From assembly GCA_944548615.1 (NCBI GenBank), contig OX155979.1, forward strand, positions 12,143,766 through 12,207,765: a DNA stretch of 64,000 nucleotides. The letters are read 5' to 3'. The position numbers and the translations under genes are program-made. This DNA is from Micropterix aruncella (Eukaryota; Arthropoda; Insecta; Lepidoptera; Micropterigidae). The notes below the pieces were generated by a model that made no database searches, was not told where the DNA came from, and saw only the letters and a list, made by a program, of their open reading frames with translations. Shown piece by piece: positions 58,701-61,808 of this stretch (positions within the stretch are counted from its first letter, which is position 1; each line of letters begins with the position of its first letter).

Positions 58701-61700
58701 GACGATTAACAGCCGTATTCACAGTCGATACTTAAGTATACATACATTAAGGGAACAATCACTCCAGTGACACTCAAGTACCGCCCTCAAAATTGCTATT
58801 CATAGTCGTTACTTAAGGGCTCCCTTCAGTGAGTATGCACGCAATTGAATTCATTTCTAATTCGAAACTAATACGTCCCTATTACGCGGTCTATAGAGTT
58901 TTCGTTGTCTTTGAACAAAATTGTGCTCTATGTAAAAAAAACCCGGTTGTGCATCAGCTGTTTTCACTGACGTTTGCTCGACGTCGGCGTATTTTTCTTG
59001 TCGGTTTCCGAAGCGCTCTTTCATCTTTTTCGTTTTGCCTTTTGCTAGTCCTTTTGCACCTAATTTTGATGCAGAATTTCTTCACCTAGGAGTTAGCAAA
59101 AATATGGGTAGAAATTATAGCTATGGTTGACATTGTATGGCTAACTGAATTTCAGTGCCAGAACTAACTGCATCAGGCGGAATCGAAAATCAGTTTTCGT
59201 CAAAACCCATCTGAATCAGAAAACATTACCATGGCGAGGCGCAAATGTTTTTTAAACTCTCCAGGGGAGTAGAAGTCAAGGAGATTGTTGAAATCCCTTA
59301 CGTAACGTACGTAACGACGCATGCGACGCGGTACTTATGAAATCTTATAAAATCGGCCAAATCATCATAAACCATAGAGTTATTGAAATCGTGGATTTAA
59401 TTCCCAAAAAACACGCATTAATTAGCGGAATACTCAACGCGCACTCGCCAAAGTGAGCTCGAGACCACACTTGAATTTGACAGTTCAAAACTTAAGAAAT
59501 GTCGGCCATTTTAGCTTCCTCGACACTCAAGTATTGTCTCTGAATACAAAAATATATGGAAAATGGCTCCCTTAAGGGCACACTCGAGTAGCCTACTTGA
59601 GTGCCTACTTAATATGGTTTCTGAATAGTAATCTGACAAGTTAAGGCACACTTGAGTTGAGGGACCCTTGAGTGTCGACTCTGAATACGGCTGTAAGAGC
59701 ATTTCGAGACTGAAGTATGTCTGCGTGTCTGTCTCTCTGCCTGTGTGTATTCCTCCACGATAGCGCCCAAACGCTTAATCTGATTGAGCTGAAATGTGGT
59801 ATGCTCGCATCATTCCGCCATGGCAAGAGTTGGAAAAATTGTTGTTCAAATCGGTCGACCAGAGGGCGTGCTAGTCATACTTCAATCTCGAAATATTCCA
59901 GTTAGAGACTTGAAATTCGGTACGCAGATGTCTTGTTGGATCGAAATACCGTTGTGAAATTTTGGTTGACACACACAAACACACAGACACACAGACTTCA
60001 GACTAAAGCGGCACATCCCGCTGTGGAGATGTATAACTAGAGTTGTCAACTACAAGGGACGAACCCGTCACCTCAGGAAGTTTTAACGATTAGTCGTTTC
60101 GTCTTCGTGGCCAACTCAGCAAGGGCCCATTAACTCCCTTTTAACATTAACTCTGACTAACAGTCGGAGGGGGTCTGTAAGCTGTATTGTTTCCTATAGA
60201 GCGGGGGTGGTTGCGGACCCTTCGGCGACTGCTTTTGAATTTACCATTGGCCATCCGATCCCGGCGTGAGAGGCGGGCAAAGGACGCCTTGGTCCGCGAT
60301 AGATTCGGTATACACCGTTTCACCGCTTCGTAAGGGAGAGGATTGCGCAAGCGACCTCGAACTCGGAACCAATCGAGAGACTGGAGAAATCTGGTCACAA
60401 TTGGTAGTAAGGGCGCGAGTGCCGCCCGCCAGGTATCTGCAACATACCTGGCTATCTCGCGGTAAGGCGTTGGTCTCTTACGGGTTGTGGCGTAGCTAGA
60501 CGTTGGATTGTTTTGTCCAAAGTCTTCTACGCTCACTGCAGGTCGATAGAACGACTAATCGTTAAAACGTCCTATGATGACGGGCTCGCCCGTTGTAGTC
60601 GACACCTCAATATGTAGGAATAGAGCGGTGTAGTTGTTCACCTTACAGTTACTGCTCTTGAAACGACCATCGGCTACCCGATCCCGGGTGAACAGCCGGG
60701 CAAAGGATGCCGTGGTCCGCGATAGATTCGGTAGACACAGTTTCACCGCTACGTAAGGGAGACGACCGCGCAAGCGACCTCGATTTCGTAACCAGTCGGG
60801 AGGCCGGAGTAATCTGGTTGCAACTGCAAGTAAGGGCACGAGTGTCAGCCCGCTTTTAACATACCTGGCTATCTCGCGGTAAGGCGCTGGCTTCTTACGG
60901 GCATGGGGCGGAGCTTGATGGTGGACTGTTTTATCTTCCGCGCTCACCTCACGGGAGACAGAACGATCAAATTTCGTTGTAGTCGACAGCTCTAGTTGTA
61001 TTTGCAATTGAGTAATTGTATTGCGGATGAGTAAAAGACTTGTTGGATACTCCGTCCAACATACCCACAACAAAAAAGTAATTTCTATAGAATCGAAACC
61101 GCAAATACGATCAAATATACACGAGGCAACTGCAATTGAATTCCAACTAATTTCGGCATTTTATGCACAGTCAACCTATGACTAATGCCATTTCTTCTGA
61201 TCGATACGAATTGACACAGGTTTTCTCCCCCTCCGGTAGATAATGCATCATTACATACCATATAAAAAGCAGTACATTCGACGCATATTTTATCATTCTC
61301 TGGCGGACAGTAACCGCTCATCGACAAGTACTCGCGCTCTTCATTATCTTCGAGTCAACAAACCACACATAGTATACGCGACCATCATTATCTTCGAATC
61401 TATCGCGGCGCTTCACACTTCGGACACACAACCACGATTTCACCTCGCGCTTACACTACCTACACACCGGCGAAATATCAAACAAGGCGTTACGAACTGG
61501 CAACCTACTACATACCTTCTGAATAAATACTTCAACTTCAACTACGACGACTTTCAATACGGAGAAAACTTCTTGATGAGAACCACCCTTCGCTCACGAA
61601 TAATTGGAGTCCAGTGAAGGGTGACCATTCTCACAGACTATTAACTAATTCCGATTTTAGTTCACGACGAAACGCAATCGGGTTTCGTATCTCGGAGTTC

Positions 61701-61808
61701 GCGACAATATAGGTCTACATACCTATAGGTGATGCGGGCTCTGCTGTATCTTCTTCAGAGTCCGTTGGAAAAACGAAGAGATCGTTACCCGAGTCGTAAG
61801 ATGGCATC
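19631..61808 (-). CDS. Yellow/major royal jelly protein family gene, eight exons found
   Basis: Minus-strand exons: 61808-61723, 58317-58207, 57585-57376, 44480-44367, 35697-35527, 34927-34743, 26297-26114 and 19736-19631. All have AG acceptors and GT donors, and split codons rejoin to Gly or Asp exactly where the family needs them. The joined product has about 388 residues and carries yellow-family landmarks in order: [86 protein letters not shown] and VWVMSNRLP. Members are secreted beta-propeller proteins linked to melanin and dopachrome chemistry, so a signal-peptide exon is expected upstream of 61808, and a short C-terminal exon is also missing. The [12 protein letters not shown] form suggests a yellow-b/c/f-like member, not yellow itself. 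Introns span 0.6-12.9 kb and hold two opposite-strand zinc-finger genes. Confidence 0.93.
19900..20010. repeat. Dispersed repeat related to 15625-15740
   Basis: Shares the TAGTCTTTTATTC, GTTGGATATGTCA and AACACAAATAATCAAAATGTG-like blocks. A short perfect inverted repeat, TCTGGCTATTTG/CAAATAGCCAGA... (about 19850-19875), lies just before it. Confidence 0.45.
20060..21325. other. AT-rich stretch with G/C homopolymers
   Basis: C and G runs at about 20360-20410 flank a near-palindrome (CATTCGGCATACG/CATGCCGAATCC). No gene is supported. Confidence 0.4.
21330..22055 (+). pseudogene. Internally deleted LINE (reverse transcriptase start joined to C-terminus)
   Basis: The first part reads [32 protein letters not shown] and, after a frameshift, [18 protein letters not shown] and SQYGFR. 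These are the first motifs of a LINE reverse transcriptase. From about 21775 it switches to a C-terminal type segment, [20 protein letters not shown], then [11 protein letters not shown]. The catalytic YADD core between them is deleted. Confidence 0.8.
22351..22813. mobile_element. MITE with about 75-bp terminal inverted repeats and TA target site
   Basis: The ends read CGGGTGTTATTA... and ...TAATAACACCCCG between TA dinucleotides (22349-22350 and 22814-22815). Within them GCACGGGCTTTTTTTTCTG, TGGGTGAATCAGTA and AAGCAACTTTTGATAAAAA are repeated inversely on both sides. The core holds a second inverted repeat around GCGCCATCTAGCGGT/ACCGCTAGATAGCGC. No coding capacity. A truncated sister lies at 53456-53735. 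Confidence 0.85.
22816..23439. other. AT-rich spacer
   Basis: No supported gene or repeat boundary. The minus-strand frame 22897-23118 has no motif. Confidence 0.4.
23440..24048 (+). pseudogene. 5'-truncated LINE 3' end
   Basis: The frame 23464-23682 ends with [20 protein letters not shown], then [13 protein letters not shown], a typical LINE C-terminal tail. It is followed by an AT-rich 3' UTR and an (AAAT)n tail near 24028-24048. Confidence 0.65.
24627..25316 (+). mobile_element. U repeat copy (U4)
   Basis: A full-length U copy in the reference orientation, from GGGAGCTATGTGATAGGCCC to GTAGTCGACAGCTCTAGTTG. It is diverged from U1, but the two right-end hairpins are kept with changed bases (AACGA...TCGTT and GGGTTCACCC). 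Confidence 0.75.
25201..25416 (+). repeat. Direct duplication, left copy
   Basis: The last 115 bp of U4 plus about 100 bp of following sequence (ACCAAAAACCTTATGTTAGTG and onward) recur at 25739-25953. The two copies bracket a LINE A fragment. Confidence 0.7.
25417..25705 (-). mobile_element. LINE A 3' fragment
   Basis: Reverse complement of the LINE A 3' UTR and Cys/His C-terminus (minus-strand frame [20 protein letters not shown]). The left edge carries the TTTAGTTTA tail. It lies between two copies of a duplicated U end. Confidence 0.8.
25739..25953 (+). repeat. Direct duplication, right copy
   Basis: Second copy of the U right end plus 100 bp of unique flank. See 25201-25416. Confidence 0.7.
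26114..26297 (-). CDS. Yellow-family exon 7
   Basis: Acceptor TTTTTCAG precedes 26297, and donor G|GTGAGT follows 26114. It begins in phase 0 with [20 protein letters not shown] and contains [18 protein letters not shown], equivalent to the family's LVSQNAIACWD motif. It ends one base into an Asp codon. The last 16 nt of the upstream intron are the only sequence between the acceptor and a probable Helitron end. Confidence 0.92.
26314..26819 (-). mobile_element. Helitron (H2) with GACTTTTTC minisatellite
   Basis: The minus-strand 5' end, TCTATAAAAATTAATCGCC, follows an A at 26820. Its first 280 bp are nearly identical to the 5' end of H3. Inside is a degenerate 9-bp minisatellite (GACTTTTTC, about 26335-26560) that gives long FFDFFD/KKSKK frames with no biological meaning. 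A CTAG at 26314-26317 followed on the minus strand by T is the likely 3' end. No terminal hairpin is obvious, so that end is less certain. Confidence 0.7.
26821..28122 (+). pseudogene. LINE reverse transcriptase, 5' truncated, frameshifted
   Basis: Frame one (26821-27381) reads [34 protein letters not shown] and the catalytic MFADDVKLF, a Jockey/CR1-type reverse transcriptase. Near 27290, next to a 10-bp tandem repeat (ACACAAGGTT twice), the frame shifts. It continues as [20 protein letters not shown] through [16 protein letters not shown] to a stop at 27986. A 3' UTR and an (AAAT)n tail end at about 28122. It lies between Helitrons H2 and H3. The apurinic-type endonuclease is absent. Confidence 0.9.
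28128..29878 (-). mobile_element. Helitron (H3) with helicase remnants
   Basis: The minus-strand 5' end, TCTTCTTATATATAAAAATG, follows an A (29879 is T on plus). The 3' end ...GAACTTCACCGGGTCAT-CTAG-like sits at 28131-28128 before a T. It contains in order the H2-like 5' region, a GACTTTTTC minisatellite (about 29140-29590), and a decayed C-terminal helicase (about 29120-28352). Confidence 0.9.
28352..29120 (-). pseudogene. Helitron Rep/helicase C-terminal remnant
   Basis: Reading the minus strand across several frameshifts gives the late motifs of Helitron Pif1-like helicase in order: [29 protein letters not shown], a NADVFSKQL block, [77 protein letters not shown] and [12 protein letters not shown]. 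The REP nuclease and helicase N-terminal half are absent. Stops and frameshifts make it inactive. The motif order leaves little doubt about the family. Confidence 0.9.
29879..30103. other. Short unannotated spacer
   Basis: No feature seen. It has a CpG-rich patch near 29998-30065. Confidence 0.4.
30104..31813. mobile_element. Composite inverted U element (U5) with a nested LINE
   Basis: A 10-bp direct repeat, CCTATAGGTA (30104-30113 and 31804-31813), flanks the block. Both ends are U ends: TTGGGGAGCTA on the left and TAGCTCCCC on the right. After removing a nested LINE (30125-30905), the structure is the first 225 bp of U forward (to about 31133), a TATTGAG junction, then an entire U inverted (about 31138-31803). 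The block therefore has terminal inverted repeats of about 225 bp. Confidence 0.75.
30125..30905 (+). pseudogene. 5'-truncated LINE with RNase H end and (TAC)n tail
   Basis: A 13-bp duplication, TATTGGGGAGCTA (30112-30124 and 30906-30918), flanks it, so it inserted in the left tip of U5. The coding remnant has the RNase H end [19 protein letters not shown] (two frames), then [19 protein letters not shown] and the Cys/His cluster [18 protein letters not shown]. This is typical of LINEs of the I/LOA groups. It ends in a (TAC)n tail. Confidence 0.85.
31814..33067. other. Unannotated stretch
   Basis: AT-rich to 32740. A block of about 60 bp at 32745-32805 (ATATTACTGTGCGCTCCGGGA...) recurs at 33975-34040, on the other side of Helitron H4. 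No gene is supported. Confidence 0.4.
33068..33797 (+). mobile_element. Non-autonomous Helitron (H4)
   Basis: It starts TCTATACTAATATTATAAAG after an A and ends GGGCACGGGTCAG-CTAG before a T, with a hairpin-forming GC-rich 3' end. It is a close relative of H1 (15763-16457). It carries a short internal duplication near 33545-33610 (TTTTACTGCATA and GACACTCACAA repeated). Confidence 0.9.
33798..34106. repeat. LINE-like scrap with (GAA)n tail and duplicated flank
   Basis: A short coding-like piece ([16 protein letters not shown], about 33910-33955) runs into (GAA)n at 33957-33975. It is followed by the block shared with 32745-32805. It is probably a LINE 3' end. CAACGGTGTTCTGATGTGC occurs twice at 34027-34077. 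Confidence 0.45.
34107..34716 (-). mobile_element. Solo LTR 1
   Basis: The LTR spans 34111-34712 (602 bp). On the minus strand it starts TGTTGGAGACTC and ends CTCTCACA, with the 4-bp target duplication GTCC on both sides. It contains a TATA-like ACCATATAAAAAGCAGTACA and a TTAAATACTTC poly(A) region corresponding to the GAATAAATACTTC of LTR 3. No internal retrotransposon sequence is attached. It lies just downstream of the exon 6 splice donor in the same orientation as the gene. Confidence 0.9.
34743..34927 (-). CDS. Yellow-family exon 6
   Basis: Acceptor TTTACCAG precedes 34927. The donor is CAG|GTTTTT (weak beyond GT). It finishes a Gly codon from exon 5, then reads [32 protein letters not shown] and [15 protein letters not shown], ending in phase 0. 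FQWNDGIFS and [10 protein letters not shown] are strong yellow-family signatures. Confidence 0.95.
34928..35526. other. Intron between yellow exons 5 and 6
   Basis: Holds a short repeat shared with 16703-16728 (AAAGACCAAnATCTTTAAAAAGGTGAAAC). A coding-like frame ([20 protein letters not shown], about 35200-35280, plus) is not identified. Confidence 0.4.
35527..35697 (-). CDS. Yellow-family exon 5
   Basis: Acceptor AATTTCAG and donor G|GTGCGT. It encodes [20 protein letters not shown], then [20 protein letters not shown] and [27 protein letters not shown] and HNYFY-DP are among the best conserved motifs of the family. Length is 171 nt with 2+56 codons+1, which joins both neighbours in frame. 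Confidence 0.95.
35847..36118 (-). pseudogene. RTE-like LINE C-terminal fragment
   Basis: The minus strand reads [40 protein letters not shown] and [11 protein letters not shown] before a stop. This is the C-terminal domain that follows reverse transcriptase in RTE-like elements. It belongs with the pieces at 37114-37770. Confidence 0.8.
36119..36345 (+). mobile_element. U repeat, left 225 bp only (U6)
   Basis: From AGCTAACGGGCCC to GTGCACTCCGACTAACAGTT, the first 225 bp of U. It stops at the same position as the forward arm of U2 and U5. Confidence 0.75.
36360..37113 (-). pseudogene. R1-like LINE C-terminus and 3' UTR
   Basis: The minus-strand frame (37110-36825) has the Cys/His motif [20 protein letters not shown] and a tail ending [12 protein letters not shown] 3' UTR with a long G/C run (36504-36517) follows. 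It is fused within a few codons to RTE-like sequence ([16 protein letters not shown]), so one LINE has inserted or recombined into the other. Confidence 0.65.
37114..37620 (-). pseudogene. RTE-like LINE reverse transcriptase, distal part
   Basis: The minus strand starts at the catalytic [13 protein letters not shown] and continues [36 protein letters not shown] and, in shifted frames, [10 protein letters not shown]. The order matches RTE-like elements. Several frameshifts are present. Confidence 0.8.
37640..37770 (+). pseudogene. RTE-like LINE 5' piece in inverted orientation
   Basis: The plus strand reads [20 protein letters not shown], then [19 protein letters not shown], the part of the reverse transcriptase that ends at the catalytic FADD box. 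The minus-strand piece next to it begins at the same box, so the two meet head to head. Confidence 0.75.
37771..38450. other. AT-rich stretch ending in an (AAATA)n tract
   Basis: No coding sequence. The AATAAAATAAATAAA at about 38318-38338 may be a LINE 3' tail. Nothing else recognised. Confidence 0.4.
38451..38876. mobile_element. 8-bp-TSD inverted-repeat element upstream of ZNF1
   Basis: The element spans 38459-38868 (410 bp). Target duplication GAAATAAC lies at 38451-38458 and 38869-38876. The ends are imperfect inverted repeats (GGGTCCCATCAAACTTGCAG against the complement of TGCAAAGCTGGCGCCCCCC). Inverted subterminal arrays of a 15-bp unit (TTGCAGGCGGCAATC-like) lie inside, together with two CCTAA runs. 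The 8-bp duplication suits hAT-, P- or Merlin-like transposons. No coding capacity. Confidence 0.85.
39006..39896 (+). CDS. C2H2 zinc-finger protein, 7 fingers (ZNF1)
   Basis: An intact, intronless 296-codon frame. The N-terminus (residues 1-88) is acidic and has no recognised domain, with [20 protein letters not shown] as a family mark shared with ZNF2. Seven fingers follow from Cys89 to about residue 290, all C-x2-C-x12-H-x4-H, with linkers such as [11 protein letters not shown] instead of the classical TGEKP. Proteins of this type usually bind DNA in the nucleus, but the target cannot be read from sequence. The ATG at 39006 is preceded by a stop and opens the only long frame. It lies on the opposite strand inside the intron between yellow exons 4 and 5. 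Expression is unproven, but seven intact fingers argue for selection or recent origin. Confidence 0.88.
   Translation: MSEKIGNNHSNVIVKMEENVVIKTEIDSGDADSTIPLNDLIPGERDNVLEFDEGETIFTKPELIECVPSGSSNIGDSGSSARHVKSHGCYECDRAFSRKSHLNQHISAVHLKLKEFVCEECYRAFSKHHSLKIHLDTVHKNLKKFSCGECDRDFAVKGTLKRHFVNMHSKLKRFPCGQCDRAFRERSRLKRHSETVHSQFKKFLCEKCNRAFAEKGGLTRHLYIVHGESKKSNMMAKTYICGECDRAFADKCNLKRHLACVHKKLRKYVCGECGRAFAEKKNVERHLAGVHRKQST
39970..40593 (+). mobile_element. Solo LTR 2
   Basis: The LTR spans 39974-40589 (616 bp). It starts TGTAGGGACTGC and ends CCCTCACA, with the 4-bp duplication GAAT at 39970-39973 and 40590-40593. It has a TATA box (CTATATAAGCCC, about 40196) and AATAAA (about 40480). It is diverged from LTRs 1 and 3 but has the same layout and 3' end (GGAGTCTAGTGAGGGGTGG). 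It begins 77 bp after the ZNF1 stop. Confidence 0.88.
40594..42867. other. Unannotated stretch with C-runs and a GC-rich block
   Basis: C runs at about 40806-40829, 40870 and 41466. A GC-rich block (41030-41350) has no splice-supported frame. TAATCAGG/CCTGATTA-type sequence near 40850 and 41405 hints at another inverted-repeat element, but ends are unclear. The AT-rich remainder (41500-42860) has nothing recognised. Confidence 0.35.
42868..42980 (+). pseudogene. Zinc-finger remnant related to ZNF1
   Basis: GCTGTTCATAGCAAATTATA, then GCGACCGCGCATTTGCGGGG and CGCGTACACAGAAATCGG, align with the last finger of ZNF1 ([31 protein letters not shown]). A stop ([10 protein letters not shown]) and a frameshift break it. 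Only one finger remains. Confidence 0.7.
42981..43445. other. Unannotated stretch, possibly LINE-derived
   Basis: GC-richer than the flanks. It ends with GCTGCTGGATGAAGGCCTCC, a phrase I associate with RTE-type LINE 3' regions, and the same context resumes after the U7 insertion at 44100. No frame is convincing. Confidence 0.35.
43461..44084 (-). mobile_element. U repeat, simple copy (U7)
   Basis: A 624-bp inverted U copy running ACTAGGGTTGTCGACTAC to CCATTAACTCC. A 15-bp duplication, CTTATCCTGCCAGCA, flanks it at 43446-43460 and 44085-44099. Together with U1 this gives the clearest picture of one insertion unit. Confidence 0.85.
44367..44480 (-). CDS. Yellow-family exon 4
   Basis: Acceptor AATATTTTCAG and donor CAG|GTTGGT. 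It completes an Asp codon, then reads [20 protein letters not shown], then [17 protein letters not shown], and ends one base into Gly. The P-I-VYDL-T--LLRR pattern is the family's propeller strand after [10 protein letters not shown]. Confidence 0.93.
44481..45230. other. Intron sequence; unsupported 122-residue frame
   Basis: A frame at 44831-45199 (+) has a hydrophobic start and a Lys-rich end ([16 protein letters not shown]). It has no homolog I recognise and no splice or codon signal, so I do not call it a gene. Confidence 0.3.
45231..47120. repeat. Inverted repeat pair around GCGGCCC motif
   Basis: CAATTGCGGCCCGTACATTT, then GCGGCCCC, at about 45250-45282 is the inverse of GGGCCGCAAATGTACGGGGC, then CGCAACTGTCCC, at about 47067-47097. 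The pair could be the ends of a 1.9-kb transposon that later received Helitron H5, or two facing copies of one repeat. Confidence 0.5.
45404..46455 (-). mobile_element. Helitron (H5)
   Basis: The minus-strand 5' end, TCTATATAATAAAAATGAG, follows an A. The 3' end is CCGTGCGAAGCCGGGGCGGA (hairpin), TCG, then CTAG before a T. Length is 1052 bp. A minus-strand frame (46049-45867) reads [20 protein letters not shown], resembling the Arg/Glu-rich N-terminal leader found in some insect Helitron proteins, but no REP or helicase motif is present. Confidence 0.88.
46456..47384. other. Unannotated intron sequence
   Basis: AT-rich with no gene. It contains the right arm of the inverted pair at 47067-47097. 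Confidence 0.4.
47385..47985 (+). pseudogene. Zinc-finger gene pseudogene, N-terminal part
   Basis: Two pieces match the 5' ends of ZNF1 and ZNF2. At 47385-47540 the ZNF1 5' leader (TCCTTTCGCGAG) leads to [12 protein letters not shown], like [12 protein letters not shown] of ZNF1. At 47630-47985, AAAACGGAGTTGGATTCTGC and a frame reading [20 protein letters not shown] match ZNF2 ([20 protein letters not shown]). AT-rich insertions break the frame, and all fingers are missing. Confidence 0.8.
47990..48910. other. AT-rich stretch
   Basis: Short TACCGATTTTT repeats (48070-48110) recur at 49130-49190. The region around 48400-48510 has CCTGATGTTTAATAA repeats. No gene. Confidence 0.45.
48917..49010. 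repeat. Palindrome: 42-nt arms, 10-nt loop
   Basis: The left arm GCGCTCTATCGGAAGACGTT... (48917-48958) and right arm ...AACGTTTTCCGATAGAGCGC (48969-49010) pair at 39 of 42 positions, with one further G-T pair, around the loop TACCGCAGCC. It could be a small inverted-repeat transposon or a transcribed hairpin. Confidence 0.85.
49198..49622. mobile_element. 8-bp-TSD inverted-repeat element upstream of ZNF2
   Basis: The element spans 49206-49614 (409 bp) and is a near-identical sister of 38459-38868. It is flanked by a different duplication, TTCGAGAC (49198-49205 and 49615-49622). It contains the same TTGCAG-type subterminal arrays and CCTAA runs. The distinct duplication shows that this copy arrived by its own insertion. 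Confidence 0.88.
49734..50957 (+). CDS. C2H2 zinc-finger protein, 11 fingers (ZNF2)
   Basis: An intact, intronless 407-codon frame. The N-terminus has [20 protein letters not shown], then NVVEFYES, the same leader type as ZNF1. Eleven C-x2-C-x12-H-x4-H fingers run from Cys90 to about residue 401, mostly of the form CGECDRAF...LK-HL--VH, with KLKKF-type linkers. It is a probable nuclear DNA-binding protein; the target is unknown. The start may be at 49734 or at the in-frame ATG at 49752 (MDDYGNVN), which aligns better with ZNF1. It sits on the opposite strand in the intron between yellow exons 3 and 4. ZNF1, ZNF2 and two pseudogenes form a local duplicated family. Confidence 0.9.
   Translation: MMSWKIMDDYGNVNAKIEQNVFIKTEELSGDSDSIIPPGDFIPDEGGNVVEFYESVTRVINPELANQNRTESGTYIGGSGTGERIKSHVCPECHKAFSCKSHVNEHITGVHSKLKNFSCVECDRAFTKDALLKRHIVAVHRKLKAFPCAECKRPFSDQGHLNSHIDSVHKKVKKYPCGECDRAFARRGTLARHLDSVHKNLKKFTCGECNRAFTEKRGLKAHLVGVHQKLKEFACVECHRAFSYNSALRAHSIAVHRKCKKYSCGECDRAFSTKGNLKNHLYVVHSTKPNRFECSECSHSFSRQGDLKIHLDRIHRKLKKFPCKECGHTFTHQSSLKVHIDAVHRKMKKYACEKCSRAFFWKRSLTSHLDVIHGKLKNYLCGECDRAFGDRSSLSKHLKRIHHNKEP
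51011..51201. mobile_element. Small MITE with TA target site
   Basis: The inverted ends GCGGAATATAAAAAGAGAGC and, in reverse, GCGGAATATAAAGAGACAGC extend imperfectly for about 58 bp each. TA flanks both sides (51009-51010 and 51202-51203). It lies 53 bp after the ZNF2 stop. Confidence 0.75.
51386..52782. mobile_element. 1.4-kb inverted-repeat transposon with TTA target site
   Basis: The element spans 51389-52779. The terminal repeats are perfect over at least 34 bp, starting AGCTGGGCATTGACGGTCAG. TTA flanks both ends (51386-51388 and 52780-52782), as expected for PIF/Harbinger. Inside are a 12-bp minisatellite (TACCTAGTATAG, about 51604-51645) and a partial internal copy of the end (AACTGACCGT, about 51882). 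No transposase frame is found. Confidence 0.85.
52783..53455. other. AT-rich spacer
   Basis: No feature recognised. Confidence 0.5.
53456..53735. mobile_element. MITE, truncated sister of 22351-22813
   Basis: It shares GTTTGAGCATGCTGCGCCAT, the CTAGCGGTAGGTAATA core, the inverse ACCGCTAGATAGCGC, and the right end AATAACATTCCGTA. The long left terminal repeat is missing. Confidence 0.75.
53736..54244. other. Unannotated spacer
   Basis: AT-rich, no gene or repeat defined. Confidence 0.45.
54256..55040 (-). pseudogene. LINE family B copy 2, RNase H end
   Basis: A 5'-truncated LINE with a (GAA)n tail at the left edge. An 11-bp duplication, AAACACTAGTC, flanks it at 54245-54255 and 55041-55051. 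The minus-strand frame holds the end of RNase H ([20 protein letters not shown], then [10 protein letters not shown]) and a Cys/His segment ([19 protein letters not shown]). It ends close to [15 protein letters not shown]. The open frame is long (201 codons), so the insertion may be fairly recent. At 54431 it shows the unoccupied site of the hAT element that splits copy 1. Confidence 0.9.
55096..56240. mobile_element. Palindromic MITE interrupted by LINE B copy 3
   Basis: The perfect 18-bp inverted ends ATATTATCGGACGCGTCC and GGACGCGTCCGATAATAT lie at 55096-55113 and 56223-56240. The second-level palindrome GTAAGCCGCGGCTTATG follows the left end, and a similar one (ATCAGCCGCGGCTTATGG) precedes the right end. 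Without the LINE the element would be about 239 bp. Confidence 0.8.
55327..56222 (-). pseudogene. LINE family B copy 3, RNase H end
   Basis: A 10-bp duplication, GGACGCGTCC, flanks it at 55317-55326 and 56223-56232, placing it in the right terminal repeat of the MITE. The minus-strand 204-codon frame has [20 protein letters not shown], then [11 protein letters not shown] and the [19 protein letters not shown]ys/His segment. It is clearly diverged from copy 2, so it is a separate, probably older, subfamily. Confidence 0.9.
56241..56825. other. Unannotated intron sequence
   Basis: No feature recognised. Confidence 0.45.
56826..57330 (-). pseudogene. LINE C-terminal fragment with (TTA)n tail
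   Basis: The minus strand reads [20 protein letters not shown], then [18 protein letters not shown] and a stop, a standard LINE C-terminal tail. It is followed by a 3' UTR ending in a (TTA)n run at 56826-56838. It lies about 45 bp from yellow exon 3. Confidence 0.75.
57376..57585 (-). CDS. Yellow-family exon 3
   Basis: Acceptor TTTTTGCAG and donor CTG|GTAAGTAG. It completes a Gly codon, then reads [27 protein letters not shown], and [19 protein letters not shown], ending one base into Asp. [10 protein letters not shown] is the best known yellow-family motif. Length is 210 nt (2+69 codons+1). Confidence 0.95.
58207..58317 (-). CDS. Yellow-family exon 2
   Basis: Acceptor ATTTTCACAG and donor ACG|GTAAGTG. 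It completes a Gly codon, then reads [20 protein letters not shown], then [16 protein letters not shown], ending one base into Gly. NNVP-G---W-D-LFVTVPR is the conserved N-terminal motif of the yellow domain. Confidence 0.94.
58440..58595. repeat. (TTTACA)n microsatellite interrupted by CTATAGAGCGG units
   Basis: TTTACATTTACATT runs on both sides of four imperfect units of ACTATAGAGCGG (58488-58540). Purely repetitive, no coding. Confidence 0.8.
58709..59694. mobile_element. DNA transposon with ACAGCCGTATTCA ends
   Basis: The inverted ends ACAGCCGTATTCACAGTCGA and, in reverse, ACAGCCGTATTCAGAGTCGA enclose 986 bp. Subterminal regions repeat the ACTCAAGTA/TACTTGAGT motif in both orientations. 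TTA or TAA trinucleotides adjoin the ends, so a PIF/Harbinger origin is possible. No transposase is seen. Confidence 0.7.
59708..60003. mobile_element. MITE with GT-rich inverted ends
   Basis: Left end GACTGAAGTATGTCTGCGTG and, in reverse, right end GTCTGAAGTCTGTGTGTCTG. The core matches 8807-9030 (ATTCCTCCAC, GAGCTGAAAT, GGCAAGAGTTG, CCAGAGGGCG). It has no coding capacity. It begins 14 bp after the previous element. Confidence 0.75.
60028..61005. mobile_element. U repeat cluster (U8)
   Basis: Three U pieces lie in series: a mini-copy in reverse (60028-60140) with only 50-60 bp of each end and the middle deleted, then a forward piece lacking the first 215 bp (60148-60606), then a second forward piece lacking the first 265 bp (60620-61000). 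The two forward pieces differ by many substitutions, so they are not a recent duplication. Confidence 0.7.
61037..61639 (+). mobile_element. Solo LTR 3
   Basis: The LTR spans 61041-61635 (595 bp), starting TGTTGGATACTCC and ending CATTCTCACA, with the 4-bp duplication GACT at 61037-61040 and 61636-61639. It has a TATA box (CCATATAAAAAGCAG, about 61260) and a poly(A) signal (GAATAAATAC, about 61521). It is closest to LTR 1. The 4-bp duplication suits a Ty3/gypsy or BEL/Pao type element. Confidence 0.9.
61723..61808 (-). CDS. Yellow-family exon 1 (first one found)
   Basis: Acceptor TTTGTTCAG and donor ATAG|GTATGTAG. It carries [20 protein letters not shown], then TAEPASPI, and the phase (one base of a Gly codon) fits exon 2. 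The sequence is acidic and not itself diagnostic of the family. The ATG one base in could be a start, but a secreted protein needs a signal peptide, so an upstream exon beyond 61808 is more likely. Confidence 0.65.
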
